Source: RDYJ01 sp034931405
GTDB lineage: Bacteria > Cyanobacteriota > Cyanobacteriia > Cyanobacteriales > Nostocaceae
Length of the DNA stretch: 64,000 nucleotides
Reading direction: 5' to 3'
Assembly (NCBI RefSeq): GCF_034931405.1
Contig: NZ_JAYGHA010000022.1
Location: 39,896-103,895 of the forward strand
Under the pieces are notes generated by a model. The model did not search any database. It was not told the DNA's origin and saw only the letters and a list, made by a program, of their open reading frames with translations. Positions 9,110 to 17,093 of this stretch are shown here, one piece after another; within the stretch, counting starts at the first letter, position 1, and the number at the start of each line of letters is the position of its first letter. A program made the position numbers and the translations under genes.

Positions 9110-10348
9110 ATGCAATTAGTTGAGCGGCATATTATTCAAAGAAATCATCTCCATTATCAGGAGATTGACGCTTTGTGTGTATCCGCCAAAAATCTCTACA
9201 ATTACGCTAACTTTCATATTCGCCAAAGTTTTATTTTTAATAATAAATATCTCGATGAGAATTTTTTATCTAAACAACTAAAATCTTCTGAAACTTATCA
9301 GGCTTTACCCGATCAAGTAGCACAACAAGTATTATTAGGTTTACATCGCAATTGGTTAAGCTTTTTTGCAGCAATTAAGAACTATACAGAAGATAACAAT
9401 AAATTTATAGGCAGACCTAAATTACCCAAGTATAAACACAAAGAAAAGGGTAGACATTTATTAGTTTATCCGGCTCAGGCAGTGAGTAACGCCAACATCC
9501 AAGCAGGATTGATTCATCTGTCACAAACCCATATTTACATTCCTACATCTTTAGATTATTCCCGTCTGTATCAAGTGAGGATTGTACCCAAGATTGACCA
9601 TTATGTGGTAGAAGTTGTTTATGAAAAAAAGGAGTTAGATTATGGTTTAGAGCCAGATTTTATGGCAGCGATTGATTTAGGCATAGATAACCTTGCTACC
9701 TTAACTACTAACAAGCCTGGATTTGTGCCAGTTCTTGTCAAAGGGCGAATTATCAAGTCAATTAATCGTCATTACAATCAACAAAAAGCTCAATTGCAAT
9801 CTTTACTACCGACTCATCAAAAGACCTCTAAACGATTGCAACGTTTAACTAAAAAGCGGAATTTTCGATTAGATGATTATCTGCATAAAGCTAGTCGCTT
9901 GATTATTGACCTGATGGTGAAGAATAGGATTGGAACTTTAGTTATTGGTCAAAATCCCCTATACCAGCAGAATGCTAACTTAGGTGGAAAAAAGCAGCAA
10001 GACTTTGTGTTTATTCCCTACACTCGATTTGTGCAACAGTTGAGTTATAAAGCCAAATTAGTGGGAATTAAGATATTGATTGCTGAGGTATCCTATACTA
10101 GTATAGCTTCCTTTTTGGATCAAGATCCAATTCCTACTGAGGGAGAGACTAATGCTCACCAGGTCAAATTTAGTGGTCAAAGAATTAGGACTAAGCTATA
10201 TAGAGCAGGTAATGGTTTATTGATTCACGCTGATGTAAATGGTAGTTTGAATATTTTAAGAAAAGTAATCCCGACAGCATTTAGTCGAGGGATAGAGGGC
10301 GTTATAGTTCGCCCTGTCGGGGTTATTCCCTATAAACAGACAGCATGA
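9110..10348 (+). CDS. tnpB: TnpB family RNA-guided nuclease / IS605 OrfB-type transposase
   Basis: 412 residues. The N-terminal helical part (1-110) and a beta-rich part precede a split RuvC nuclease: D189 in AIDLGIDNLATL and D375 in HADVNGSLNI. The usual RuvC-II glutamate in (V/I)E(D/N)L is replaced by Gly280 (TLVIGQNPLY). A Glu at 326 in IAEVSYTSIASFLD may take its place, as in TnpB lineages with a rearranged site. The four-cysteine zinc ribbon is absent. No tnpA lies beside it, so the element is of the stand-alone IS1341-like type, moved in trans or immobile. The reading frame is intact. The 3' end folds into hairpins typical of an omega (re)RNA. Confidence 0.9.
   Translation: MQLVERHIIQRNHLHYQEIDALCVSAKNLYNYANFHIRQSFIFNNKYLDENFLSKQLKSSETYQALPDQVAQQVLLGLHRNWLSFFAAIKNYTEDNNKFIGRPKLPKYKHKEKGRHLLVYPAQAVSNANIQAGLIHLSQTHIYIPTSLDYSRLYQVRIVPKIDHYVVEVVYEKKELDYGLEPDFMAAIDLGIDNLATLTTNKPGFVPVLVKGRIIKSINRHYNQQKAQLQSLLPTHQKTSKRLQRLTKKRNFRLDDYLHKASRLIIDLMVKNRIGTLVIGQNPLYQQNANLGGKKQQDFVFIPYTRFVQQLSYKAKLVGIKILIAEVSYTSIASFLDQDPIPTEGETNAHQVKFSGQRIRTKLYRAGNGLLIHADVNGSLNILRKVIPTAFSRGIEGVIVRPVGVIPYKQTA
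10271..10345 (+). ncRNA. Putative omega/re RNA scaffold at the 3' end of tnpB
   Basis: Within the last 80 bases of tnpB, AGGGCG (10296-10301) pairs with CGCCCT (10310-10315) around an 8-base loop, and CCGAC (10271-10275) pairs with GTCGG (10316-10320) to close an outer stem. A further GAGGGA (10288-10293) can pair with TCCCT (10327-10331). TnpB guide RNAs derive from exactly this part of IS200/IS605-like elements. Its boundaries and the guide segment past the right end are not established. Confidence 0.4.
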
Positions 10349-10503
10349 TATCAAGGTCTATGCAGTTTGAAACTATGAGATTGATAGTTTGGATTAAAAA
10401 AATTGGTTGATGGCGATTTTAGTTAATAGTATCTATTGAAAAGCCAAAACCAAGTGATTGTTGTCGTCAATACAAGTTCATTTCAACTCTGGAGATATAG
10501 TTC

Positions 10504-11001
10504 ATGTCCATTCGCTTATATATAGGTAATTTGCCCAAAGAAGAAATAGATCGTCAAGAGTTGCAAGCAGTATTTGCAGCTGAAGGCGATGCTGTCACCA
10601 CCAAGTTGATTAAAGACCGAAAAACAGGCAAATGTCGTGGTTTCGGTTTTTTGACTGTGAACAATGACGAGCAAGCAGACCAAATCATTGAAAAGTATAA
10701 TGGTCAATTGTTCAAAGACACCGCCATCAAGCTAGAAAAGGCATTACCTCGTACCAAAGGTGACGAAGGTGAAGATCAAGCTCCCAAAGCTGCTAGTCAA
10801 GCTACTAGCGCCCCAGTACCTAGCATCAATAGAGAAAATCGTCGTGAAAAAGGCGCTAAGAAGTCTCGACGTGGTGGTGGTGGTAGTGGCTCTCGTGAAA
10901 CAGCTACTACAGTTGATTCAGACGCGATTCGTCCAGATCCTCGTTGGGCTGCTGATTTAGAAAAGCTCAAGCAAATGTTAGCAGCACAAACTACCAACTG
11001 A
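10504..11001 (+). CDS. RRM-type RNA-binding protein
   Basis: 165 residues. An RRM occupies 1-80 with RNP2 LYIGNL (5-10) and RNP1 KCRGFGFLTV (about 41-50). The tail is basic and disordered, with NRENRREKGAKKSRRGGGGS (about 110-130) and a short acidic-aromatic end PDPRWAADLEKLKQML. Cyanobacterial Rbp proteins bind RNA and are often cold-regulated; this version has a longer Lys/Arg-rich tail than the short glycine-rich ones. The 150-base leader is AT-rich and a strong hairpin follows the stop. Monocistronic by spacing. Confidence 0.9.
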   Translation: MSIRLYIGNLPKEEIDRQELQAVFAAEGDAVTTKLIKDRKTGKCRGFGFLTVNNDEQADQIIEKYNGQLFKDTAIKLEKALPRTKGDEGEDQAPKAASQATSAPVPSINRENRREKGAKKSRRGGGGSGSRETATTVDSDAIRPDPRWAADLEKLKQMLAAQTTN

Positions 11002-11019
11002 TCCTCTAGCGAAAGAGCT

Positions 11020-11063
11020 AAAAATTAAAAATCACAAATGATGCTTGCTGATTTTTAATTTTT
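11020..11063 (+). terminator. Long AT hairpin, probable terminator of the RRM gene
   Basis: AAAAATTAAAAATCA (11020-11034) and TGATTTTTAATTTTT (11049-11063) form a perfect 15-bp stem with a 14-base loop, 19 bases after the RRM stop. Confidence 0.65.
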
Positions 11064-11154
11064 GGTTGTTCTATTGCATCTAAAGCTACTAAATTCATCG
11101 GAAATCACCACCCTTCGTGGACTGTTTTTTGTGCAACCAACAATAACAGAGGTA

Positions 11155-11198
11155 TTGAGCAGTGCTGAAAGCCAGACTAGGCTATCCGCACTGCTCAA
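11155..11198 (+). terminator. Second hairpin downstream of the RRM gene
   Basis: TTGAGCAGTGC (11155-11165) pairs perfectly with GCACTGCTCAA (11188-11198) and is followed by TTTTATTT. The loop contains a small AGCC/GGCT stem. It is either a second terminator or the end of an unseen small RNA starting near 11090. Confidence 0.6.
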
Positions 11199-11206
11199 TT
11201 TTATTT

Positions 11207-11323
11207 GTCATTAGTCATTAGTCATTAGTCATTAGGAAAAGGCAAAAGGCAGGAGTTGATGAATTTTACCCAATCCCCAGTCCCCAATCCCCAGTCCCCA
11301 GTCCCCAGTCCCCAGTCCCCAGT
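11207..11323. repeat. Two STRR heptamer arrays (GTCATTA and CCCCAGT)
   Basis: GTCATTA is repeated four times without error at 11207-11234. CCCCAGT is repeated seven times at 11275-11323, with one CCCCAAT variant. Short tandemly repeated heptamers are characteristic of heterocystous cyanobacteria. Confidence 0.9.
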
Positions 11324-11843
11324 TCCCTAATGTAAGTTTTTTACAAAAATGTAGCTTATTTAACAAAAAAATATACTTCGAGATAATAGTATAAGTCAAT
11401 ACAATTATCCAAAAGGTAATTTCACCAACAAAGTCTGATGACAGGGGAGAGTCTTTGACAATTCATTGCCCTGAATTGACAGGGAGTTATCATTAGTATT
11501 TTGACTAAATCAAGAGTTTAAACTACTGAATTAAAAGCTTGGAAATTTGAGTTTCAAACCTAGATTAAAGTCACTGAAAAATTTATTTATAGAGTAATTA
11601 ATCTCCCATTTGTCAGGGACAATATTCGTTCGCTTATATAACAAATAAAATAGAATTTCATCTATTATAAGTATTAAATATTAATATACAAAATTAGGCA
11701 GATTTAACTAAAATATCGATACTGAAAAAGTATTTTTAAATTAAAATAAAGATTAATCGAAGTTTCTAAAGAATTCAGGTAAGCGTGAACAACGCCAACT
11801 TGGAACTGCATACTACCTTGTGACAATCAACAACACAAAACCT

Positions 11844-13109
11844 ATGAACTCTACCACTAACAAACGCATTGCCTTGATTTCAGTCCACGGTGATCCAGCG
11901 ATTGAAATTGGGAGAGAGGAGGCTGGAGGACAAAATGTGTATGTCCGTCAAGTGGGTGAAGCACTATCCCAGCTAGGATGGCAAGTTGATATGTTTAGCC
12001 GGAAAGTGAGTGCTGACCAAGAAGATATTGTTCAACATAACCCCCGCTGTCGAACCATTCGATTAACAGCCGGACCTGTAGAATTTGTCCCACGGGATAA
12101 CGGCTTTAAATACTTGCCAGAATTTGTGGAACAGTTATTGAAATTTCAAAAAGAAAATGGTTTTAAATATGAGGTTGTTCATACTAACTACTGGCTATCT
12201 AGCTGGGTAGGATTGCAGTTAAAACAAATCCAAGGAAGTAAACAAGTTCACACATACCATTCTTTAGGAATAGTCAAATATAACACAATCGAAAATATTC
12301 CTTTGGTTGCGAGTCAACGCCTAGCAGTAGAAAAAGAAGTATTAGAAACAGCGGAAAGAATTGTGGCTACAAGTCCACAAGAAAAACAACACATGAGAAC
12401 TTTGGTTTCCCATCAAGGAAACATTGATATTATTCCTTGTGGTACAGATATTCGCCGCTTTGGTTCAGTTGATAGAGAGACTGCAAGAGTAGCATTAGGA
12501 ATTAAACCAGAAGATAAGGTTGTTTTATATGTAGGACGGTTTGACCCACGTAAAGGGATAGAAACCTTGGTGCGTGCTGTGCGTGAGTCACAGTTTTATG
12601 GTGACAAAGACTTAAAATTGATGATTGGTGGGGGAAGTACACCAGGTAATAGTGATGGTAGAGAACGCGATCGCATTGAGGGAATTGTGAAAGAATTAGG
12701 TATGAGTGAATGTACTGTTTTCCCTGGTCTTCTCAAACAGGATATCCTCCCAACTTATTACGCTGCGGCTGATGTTTGCGTTGTTCCGAGTCATTATGAA
12801 CCCTTTGGACTGGTAGCAGTGGAAGCGATGTCCAGCGGAACACCAGTTATAGCTAGTGATGTGGGTGGACTTCAGTTTACTGTGGTGAATGAAAATACTG
12901 GATTGTTAGTACCACCTCAAGATGTAACCGCTTTTAGTAATGCTATTGACCGTATTCTTAGTAATCCAGAATGGCGTGCAGAATTGGGTAAATCTGCAAA
13001 TATGCGGGTGATGAGTAAGTTTAGCTGGGATGGTGTGGCTAATCAGTTAGATTCGCTTTATACTGAACTGCTGCAATCTGTGAAAGAGCCGGCTTTGGTT
13101 GCTGGTTGA
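11844..13109 (+). CDS. GT4-family glycosyltransferase
   Basis: About 421 residues from ATG 11844; a GTG at 11820 would add 8 residues. Retaining GT-B enzyme that transfers sugar from a nucleotide donor; acceptor unknown. Seen: N-terminal Rossmann half with GGQNVYVRQVGEAL, a TYHSLG loop, then the C-terminal half with YVGRFDPRKGIETLV and the donor-site motif EPFGLVAVEAMSSGTPVIAS (E-x7-E). The N-terminal HGDP..E.G..E.GGQNVYV segment is shared with sucrose-phosphate/sucrose synthases and MshA-type enzymes, so a disaccharide or glycolipid product is plausible. It has an AT-rich long leader and a strong terminator downstream. Confidence 0.88.
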   Translation: MNSTTNKRIALISVHGDPAIEIGREEAGGQNVYVRQVGEALSQLGWQVDMFSRKVSADQEDIVQHNPRCRTIRLTAGPVEFVPRDNGFKYLPEFVEQLLKFQKENGFKYEVVHTNYWLSSWVGLQLKQIQGSKQVHTYHSLGIVKYNTIENIPLVASQRLAVEKEVLETAERIVATSPQEKQHMRTLVSHQGNIDIIPCGTDIRRFGSVDRETARVALGIKPEDKVVLYVGRFDPRKGIETLVRAVRESQFYGDKDLKLMIGGGSTPGNSDGRERDRIEGIVKELGMSECTVFPGLLKQDILPTYYAAADVCVVPSHYEPFGLVAVEAMSSGTPVIASDVGGLQFTVVNENTGLLVPPQDVTAFSNAIDRILSNPEWRAELGKSANMRVMSKFSWDGVANQLDSLYTELLQSVKEPALVAG

Positions 13110-13141
13110 TAATTTTTTTGACGGGTAAAGAACAAGTTTGT

Positions 13142-13176
13142 AATATCCCCTGGTTTTGGAAGGGGATATTTTTTTT
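13142..13176 (+). terminator. Strong rho-independent terminator
   Basis: AATATCCCC (13142-13150) and GGGGATATT (13162-13170) form a 9-bp stem with an 11-base loop, followed by at least six T residues; 33 bases after the glycosyltransferase stop. Confidence 0.92.
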
Positions 13177-13312
13177 CGCGCAAAGTCGCAAAGGAGCAAA
13201 GGAAGGAAAGGAAGGAGGAGAAAAATTGAATATGAGTATTTTGAGTTTAAGAAACTAAATATTCACTAGGTAATAAATCAATAAACTGACTGTGGGTTTT
13301 AGTATTGTTATA

Positions 13313-13705
13313 ATGGTTATTGATACTTCTGCTATTATAGCAATTATTTATGCTGAACCTGAATAATTGATATTTATTGAACTTATTAACGAAAGTGCAG
13401 ATTGTTTACTTTCTTCTTCAGGTTATGTGGAAGCATCTATCGTTTTAGGTACTAAACATGGTCAGCAAGGTATAGAAAATCTGAATTTATTAATTGCAGC
13501 ATTGTATATAACTATTGTACCTTTTACTGTAGAACAGGCACAATTAGCAAGTGCAGCATTTTTGAAATTTGGTAAAGGCCGTCATCCTGCAAAACTGAAT
13601 ATGGGAGATTGCTTTTCTTATGCTTTAGCAAAATCTACAAATCAACCTTTATTATTCAAAGGTAATGACTTTATTCACACCGATATTGATCAAGTTAATT
13701 ATTAA
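13313..13705 (+). pseudogene. VapC-like PIN toxin interrupted by a stop codon
   Basis: The natural frame starts at ATG 13313 with MVIDTSAIIAIIYAEPE, carrying the first catalytic Asp (D4), then meets TAA at 13364-13366 and continues in the same frame from 13367 to a normal PIN end. The continuation has GYVEAS (second acidic residue), KLNMGDCFSYALA (third) and LLFKGNDF. A full protein would be 130 residues. No antitoxin gene is evident upstream. A TTG restart at 13367 would lack the first catalytic Asp, so a working toxin is unlikely. Confidence 0.85.
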
Positions 13706-13734
13706 TTGATGCTATATTTGATGTAGACAATAAA

Positions 13735-13776
13735 CATCCTGAAAATCCTTTCATCCTGGATATCCTGATTCAGACA
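13735..13776. repeat. ATCCTG-type dispersed repeat
   Basis: CATCCTGAAAATCCTTTCATCC then TGGATATCCTGATTCAGACA. It is a near-full copy in the opposite orientation to those at 1555-1750, 30 bases after the broken vapC. Confidence 0.85.
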
Positions 13777-13842
13777 GTTTAGGGTTTATAATTGATATAC
13801 AGTGTAATATTGCCTATAACTTAGTAAATGACATAAACAATT

Positions 13843-14088
13843 ATGAATGTACAACTTGTTGACTCCCTTGTAGAAATTGTTTCCAAATTAACTCCCGAAG
13901 ATCAGAAACTTTTTCTATCTAAACTTTCTCATAAAAAGATTATTCCAGCAGCAAAACAGGAAAATTTAACCTCAGCAGAAAAAGTAGCACAATTTCAAGA
14001 ATGGTTATCTCAATTTCCTCAAAGTACTATTACCCTATCAGATGAAGCACTGCGTCGAGAAAATATTTATGATGATAGAGGAATATGA
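13843..14088 (+). CDS. Antitoxin of a VapBC-type pair
   Basis: 81 residues; predicted helical with a charged C-terminal tail (SDEALRRENIYDDRGI). It overlaps the following PIN gene by four bases (ATGA at 14085-14088), the standard antitoxin-toxin arrangement. No classical AbrB or RHH fold can be read with certainty. The N-terminal VDSLVEIVSKLTPEDQKLFL resembles small cyanobacterial antitoxins that neutralise PIN toxins and probably also autoregulate the operon. The role is inferred mainly from position. Confidence 0.7.
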   Translation: MNVQLVDSLVEIVSKLTPEDQKLFLSKLSHKKIIPAAKQENLTSAEKVAQFQEWLSQFPQSTITLSDEALRRENIYDDRGI

Positions 14089-14531
14089 AAAGCTATTTAC
14101 TCGATACCAATATTATTCTTAGATTTGCAAATTCTCAATCTCTGGAATATAACCTGATACGGAATACTATTTCTCAAATTTTATTACGAGGTGGTCAATG
14201 TTTTATTACCTCTCAAGTAATCATTGAATTTTGGGTTGTTGCTACTCGTCCTGTTAATGTTAATGGATTAGGATGGACTGTAGAACAAACTACTCAAGCA
14301 GTACAAATGTTAATAAATCAATTTGATTTACTAGAAGAAACACCAAATGTATTTTCTATTTGGTTGAATTTAGTAACAACATATAATATTTCTGGTAAAC
14401 GCACTCATGATATACACATATTAGCCGTGATGCTTGCTCATAATATCAGCCATATTTTAACTTTAAATCCCAAAGATTTTATAGCTGTTCCCGAAATTAC
14501 GATTATTCATCCTCAAAGTATTAATAACTAA
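14085..14531 (+). CDS. PIN domain toxin (VapC-like RNase)
   Basis: 148 residues. Acidic PIN residues are all present: D7 in YLLDTNIILR, E in QVIIEFW (about 48), D in KRTHDIHILAV (about 109) and a final acidic position near NPKDF. VapC enzymes are Mg-dependent endoribonucleases that cleave tRNA or rRNA when freed from their antitoxin. It is translationally coupled to the upstream antitoxin. A dispersed repeat lies 20 bases after the stop. The reading frame is intact. Confidence 0.88.
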   Translation: MKSYLLDTNIILRFANSQSLEYNLIRNTISQILLRGGQCFITSQVIIEFWVVATRPVNVNGLGWTVEQTTQAVQMLINQFDLLEETPNVFSIWLNLVTTYNISGKRTHDIHILAVMLAHNISHILTLNPKDFIAVPEITIIHPQSINN

Positions 14532-14550
14532 GAATATTGTAAATGCAATT

Positions 14551-14585
14551 ATCCTGTAAATCCTATAATCCTGGTTATCCTGATA
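14551..14585. repeat. ATCCTG-type dispersed repeat
   Basis: ATCCTGTAAATCCTATAATC then CTGGTTATCCTGATA, a copy between two PIN modules. It runs into GGCTTACGCCACGCTATGC, a second common small repeat. Confidence 0.85.
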
Positions 14586-14656
14586 TGGCTTACGCCACGC
14601 TATGCTATCAGACAATATGTTACAATCTGAATTGAGAGAAACAGGAGCATAAAACT

Positions 14657-14848
14657 ATGCCATTAATCAAAATACCAAGACATTATCTTGTGTCTCAAGA
14701 TGAAGATTCAATTACGGTAGATGTACCAGAATCAATGCTATTAAATTGGAAAAAAGACTATGAAAAAATTATTCAAGCAAAAGGAATTTTAAAGCATAAA
14801 AAAGCAGCAATGTTAGCTCATTTAGATACTCTGCGTCAGGAATGGTAA
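14657..14848 (+). CDS. Small antitoxin of the third PIN module
   Basis: 63 residues. The N-terminus has an alternating strand pattern (MPLIKIPRHYLV, SITVDVPESM) and the rest is helical and basic (WKKDYEKIIQAKGILKHKKA). The stop codon sits two bases before the preferred ATG of the following PIN gene, implying coupled translation. This arrangement and size match VapB-like antitoxins; the DNA-binding fold is not certain. Confidence 0.7.
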   Translation: MPLIKIPRHYLVSQDEDSITVDVPESMLLNWKKDYEKIIQAKGILKHKKAAMLAHLDTLRQEW

Positions 14849-14850
14849 GA

Positions 14851-15234
14851 ATGAGATATCTTTATGATACCAATATTTTTATTTACTATCTAGGCGATGA
14901 TATAACAGTTAATTCATGGTTTACAGAAGAGTTTTTGAATTTGCACGAAATTCTAGTTTCACCAATTATCTGCATTGAATTACTGAGTTTTGCCGGCTTA
15001 TCAAAAGAGGAGGAACAGTCTATTGAAGATTTACTATCTCAGTTTAACACAGTTCCATTGTTACGAGAAATTGAAAATCAGACAATCCAAATCAAACGAC
15101 AATATAAAATTAAACTTCCGGATGCAATTATCGCCACTACAGCAATAAATCAAGACGCATTTTTAGTAACAAGAAATGTCAGTGATTTTAAAGGAATTAC
15201 TGGACTAAAGATTGAGAATCCTTTTGTTAGTTGA
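14851..15234 (+). CDS. PIN domain toxin (VapC-like RNase)
   Basis: 127 residues from ATG 14851 (MRYLYDTNIFIYYL); an in-frame ATG at 14842 overlaps the antitoxin gene. Acidic residues: D6 in YDTNIF, E in ICIELLSFAG, D in KLPDAIIATTA and the last near VTRNVSDF. This is a complete PIN fold of the type II VapC class, predicted to be an endoribonuclease held by the 63-residue partner upstream. The terminal IENPF motif is common in this subgroup. Confidence 0.88.
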   Translation: MRYLYDTNIFIYYLGDDITVNSWFTEEFLNLHEILVSPIICIELLSFAGLSKEEEQSIEDLLSQFNTVPLLREIENQTIQIKRQYKIKLPDAIIATTAINQDAFLVTRNVSDFKGITGLKIENPFVS

Positions 15235-15257
15235 TAACGGAGGAAAATATGACTTTT

Positions 15258-15300
15258 ATCCTGTAAATCCTTTCATCCTGGGTATCCTAATGCAGACAAA
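15258..15300. repeat. ATCCTG-type dispersed repeat
   Basis: ATCCTGTAAATCCTTTCATC then CTGGGTATCCTAATGCAGACA, 24 bases after the third PIN gene. A partial second copy (AATCCTGTCAATCCTT) follows near 15313. Confidence 0.85.
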
Positions 15301-15386
15301 TTCATCAAAAAAAATCCTGTCAATCCTTATGCAAAGAATACCAAGGAATGAGGATTTGAAAGATATTCTGGGTAAGTCCCGATATA

Positions 15387-16052
15387 TTATAAAATACCGG
15401 GAACTATGGGCATTTGCGGTTGTTTTTGTTGACGTTCCAAATATTTATTTAACAGATAAGCCATGTCACCACGGGTCATGGGACGTAAGGGGTTGATATT
15501 ACCATCGGTGTCTGTGTTGATAAATCCTTCACTGATGACTGTAGCGATCGCTCTTCTCGCCCATTTCGGGATATAATTTTGGTCAGGGTAGGATTTTAGT
15601 ATTTCGTTGACGGTTGGCTCAGAAAACTGAAAAACTCCATAAGCTTGGGCAAAAATTGCTAAACCTTCAGCCCTAGTAACTTTTTGATTAGGGAAAAACA
15701 TATTCCCCCGATAACCTTTCATAATATCAGTTTTCAACACTGTTTGAATATCTTGATATGCCCAATAATAATTAGGCACATCTGGGATGATTATGGCTTT
15801 TTCTTGTTTAGCTGCTTGTCGTTTATCTAAATAAAAAGCTTTCACTAAAATTGATGCTAATTCTGCCCGACTAATTAACTTTTCTGGATAAAATTTTCCA
15901 TCGGGTAGGTTATCCATTAATTTTGCTTCTACAACTTTTTGGATATAATCTGAATTAGTAGCAGGTAGTTGTTCTGTAGCTGCTTCCTGGGCAAATACTG
16001 GAGAGGTTTGCAGCAAAGTTACTAAAGTCAATATACCTAGTAATTTTTTCAT
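15387..16052 (-). CDS. SLH domain protein
   Basis: About 221 residues from the methionine at 16052 (MKKLLGILTLVTLLQ), preferred over one six codons upstream because it begins a standard signal peptide ending near VFAQE. Three SLH-like repeats follow, marked by RAELASILVKAF, RAEGLAIFAQAYG and RGDMAYLLNKYL, each preceded by an (F/I)xP turn. SLH domains bind peptidoglycan-linked polysaccharide and anchor proteins to the cell envelope. The protein has no other domain. It ends in a short proline-rich tail. Confidence 0.88.
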   Translation of the reverse strand: MKKLLGILTLVTLLQTSPVFAQEAATEQLPATNSDYIQKVVEAKLMDNLPDGKFYPEKLISRAELASILVKAFYLDKRQAAKQEKAIIIPDVPNYYWAYQDIQTVLKTDIMKGYRGNMFFPNQKVTRAEGLAIFAQAYGVFQFSEPTVNEILKSYPDQNYIPKWARRAIATVISEGFINTDTDGNINPLRPMTRGDMAYLLNKYLERQQKQPQMPIVPGIL

Positions 16053-16273
16053 GTCTATGATAATTTTCAACCTGTATTTATTGCTCAGTTATAGTGACGC
16101 TTGTTTAATTATTAAAGTTGCAGATTTTATCTTGTTATGAATTATTAATATTATTTAGTATAGGAATGATTAATTTTTAGATTTAATTTCTAAGCAATTA
16201 CAAATTACCCATTTTGTAGTATATTCGGCTGTGAGAGTATCTTTCATTTTATGAAATTTTCAGGAGTTTAGGA

Positions 16274-16984
16274 ATGTCCGTAGCAGCAGACCCCGTGAAG
16301 TTGATGAAGCAAGAAGTTGGTAAAGCCGCCGCCGCCCTGGTAAAATCAGGTTCTATTGTTGGGTTGGGTACGGGGTCAACTACAGCTTACACCATACAGT
16401 TTTTGGGCGATCGCCTCAAGTCTGGTGAACTTAAAGATATTGTCGGTATCCCCACTTCATTTCAGTCGGAAGTGTTAGCAAAACAGTACGGCGTTCCTCT
16501 CACCACTTTAGATGCTATTGACCACATCGACATTGCTATTGATGGTGCTGATGAAGTTGACCCCCACAAAAACTTGATTAAAGGTGGTGGTGCAGCACAT
16601 ACCCGCGAAAAAGTGGTAGATTACCTAGCAGAGCAATTTATTGTTGTGGTTGATGGTGGTAAGTTAGTCACTCGCTTGGGTTCTAGTTTTGCTGTCCCAG
16701 TGGAAGTTATTCCTATGGCTATTACCCCTGTGATTAATGCAATTAAGAAACTCGGTGGTCAACCTGAACTGCGTATGGGTGTGAAAAAAGCTGGACCCGT
16801 GATCACCGATCAAGGTAATATGGTACTAGATGTCACATTTGATAATATTGATGACCCCGTAAATTTAGAAAAAACACTGAATAATATCCCCGGTGTTTTG
16901 GAAAATGGCATCTTTGTTAACTGTGTTGATTTGGTTTTGATTGGTGAAGTGATTGATGGAAAACCTGTTGTTCGGCAAATGTAG
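16274..16984 (+). CDS. rpiA: Ribose-5-phosphate isomerase A
   Basis: 236 residues, normal length. It interconverts ribose 5-phosphate and ribulose 5-phosphate in the Calvin cycle and pentose phosphate pathway. Seen: phosphate loop GLGTGSTTAY (about 33-42), the catalytic DGADEVD (about 93-99) with KGGGAAHTREK (lysine and glutamate of the active site) and the C-terminal DLVLIGE. It starts at ATG 16274 after TCAGGAGTTTAGGA, a clear ribosome-binding site. Monocistronic. Confidence 0.97.
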   Translation: MSVAADPVKLMKQEVGKAAAALVKSGSIVGLGTGSTTAYTIQFLGDRLKSGELKDIVGIPTSFQSEVLAKQYGVPLTTLDAIDHIDIAIDGADEVDPHKNLIKGGGAAHTREKVVDYLAEQFIVVVDGGKLVTRLGSSFAVPVEVIPMAITPVINAIKKLGGQPELRMGVKKAGPVITDQGNMVLDVTFDNIDDPVNLEKTLNNIPGVLENGIFVNCVDLVLIGEVIDGKPVVRQM

Positions 16985-16996
16985 TTAAAATCAATA

Positions 16997-17052
16997 AGGT
17001 GGGTATTTCCCACCTATGAAAAAGCTCACGCAAAGACGCAAAGACGCAAAAA
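16997..17052. repeat. Hairpin and CGCAAAGA repeat after rpiA
   Basis: AGGTGGG (16997-17003) and CCCACCT (17009-17015) form a stem without a following T run. CGCAAAGA is then repeated from about 17030 to 17052, a motif also hinted at near 13178-13200. It may act as a weak terminator. Confidence 0.5.
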
Positions 17053-17093
17053 GATTGCTTTTTTTAATTACATTTATGATTATCTAAAATTAC

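Larger units (their letters stand above)
11002..11819. other. Long intergenic region with hairpins and tandem heptamers
   Basis: About 820 bases without a gene. It contains two hairpins (11020-11063 and 11155-11198), GTCATTA x4 (11207-11234) and seven CCCCAGT-type heptamers (11275-11323). The remaining roughly 500 bases up to the glycosyltransferase are very AT-rich leader sequence with no recognisable motif; a long 5' leader or an sRNA is possible but not supported. Confidence 0.6.

Noticed and set aside
15212..15496. 94-residue plus-strand open frame after the third PIN gene
   Set aside because: It consists of two repeat copies and then the antisense of the SLH gene end.
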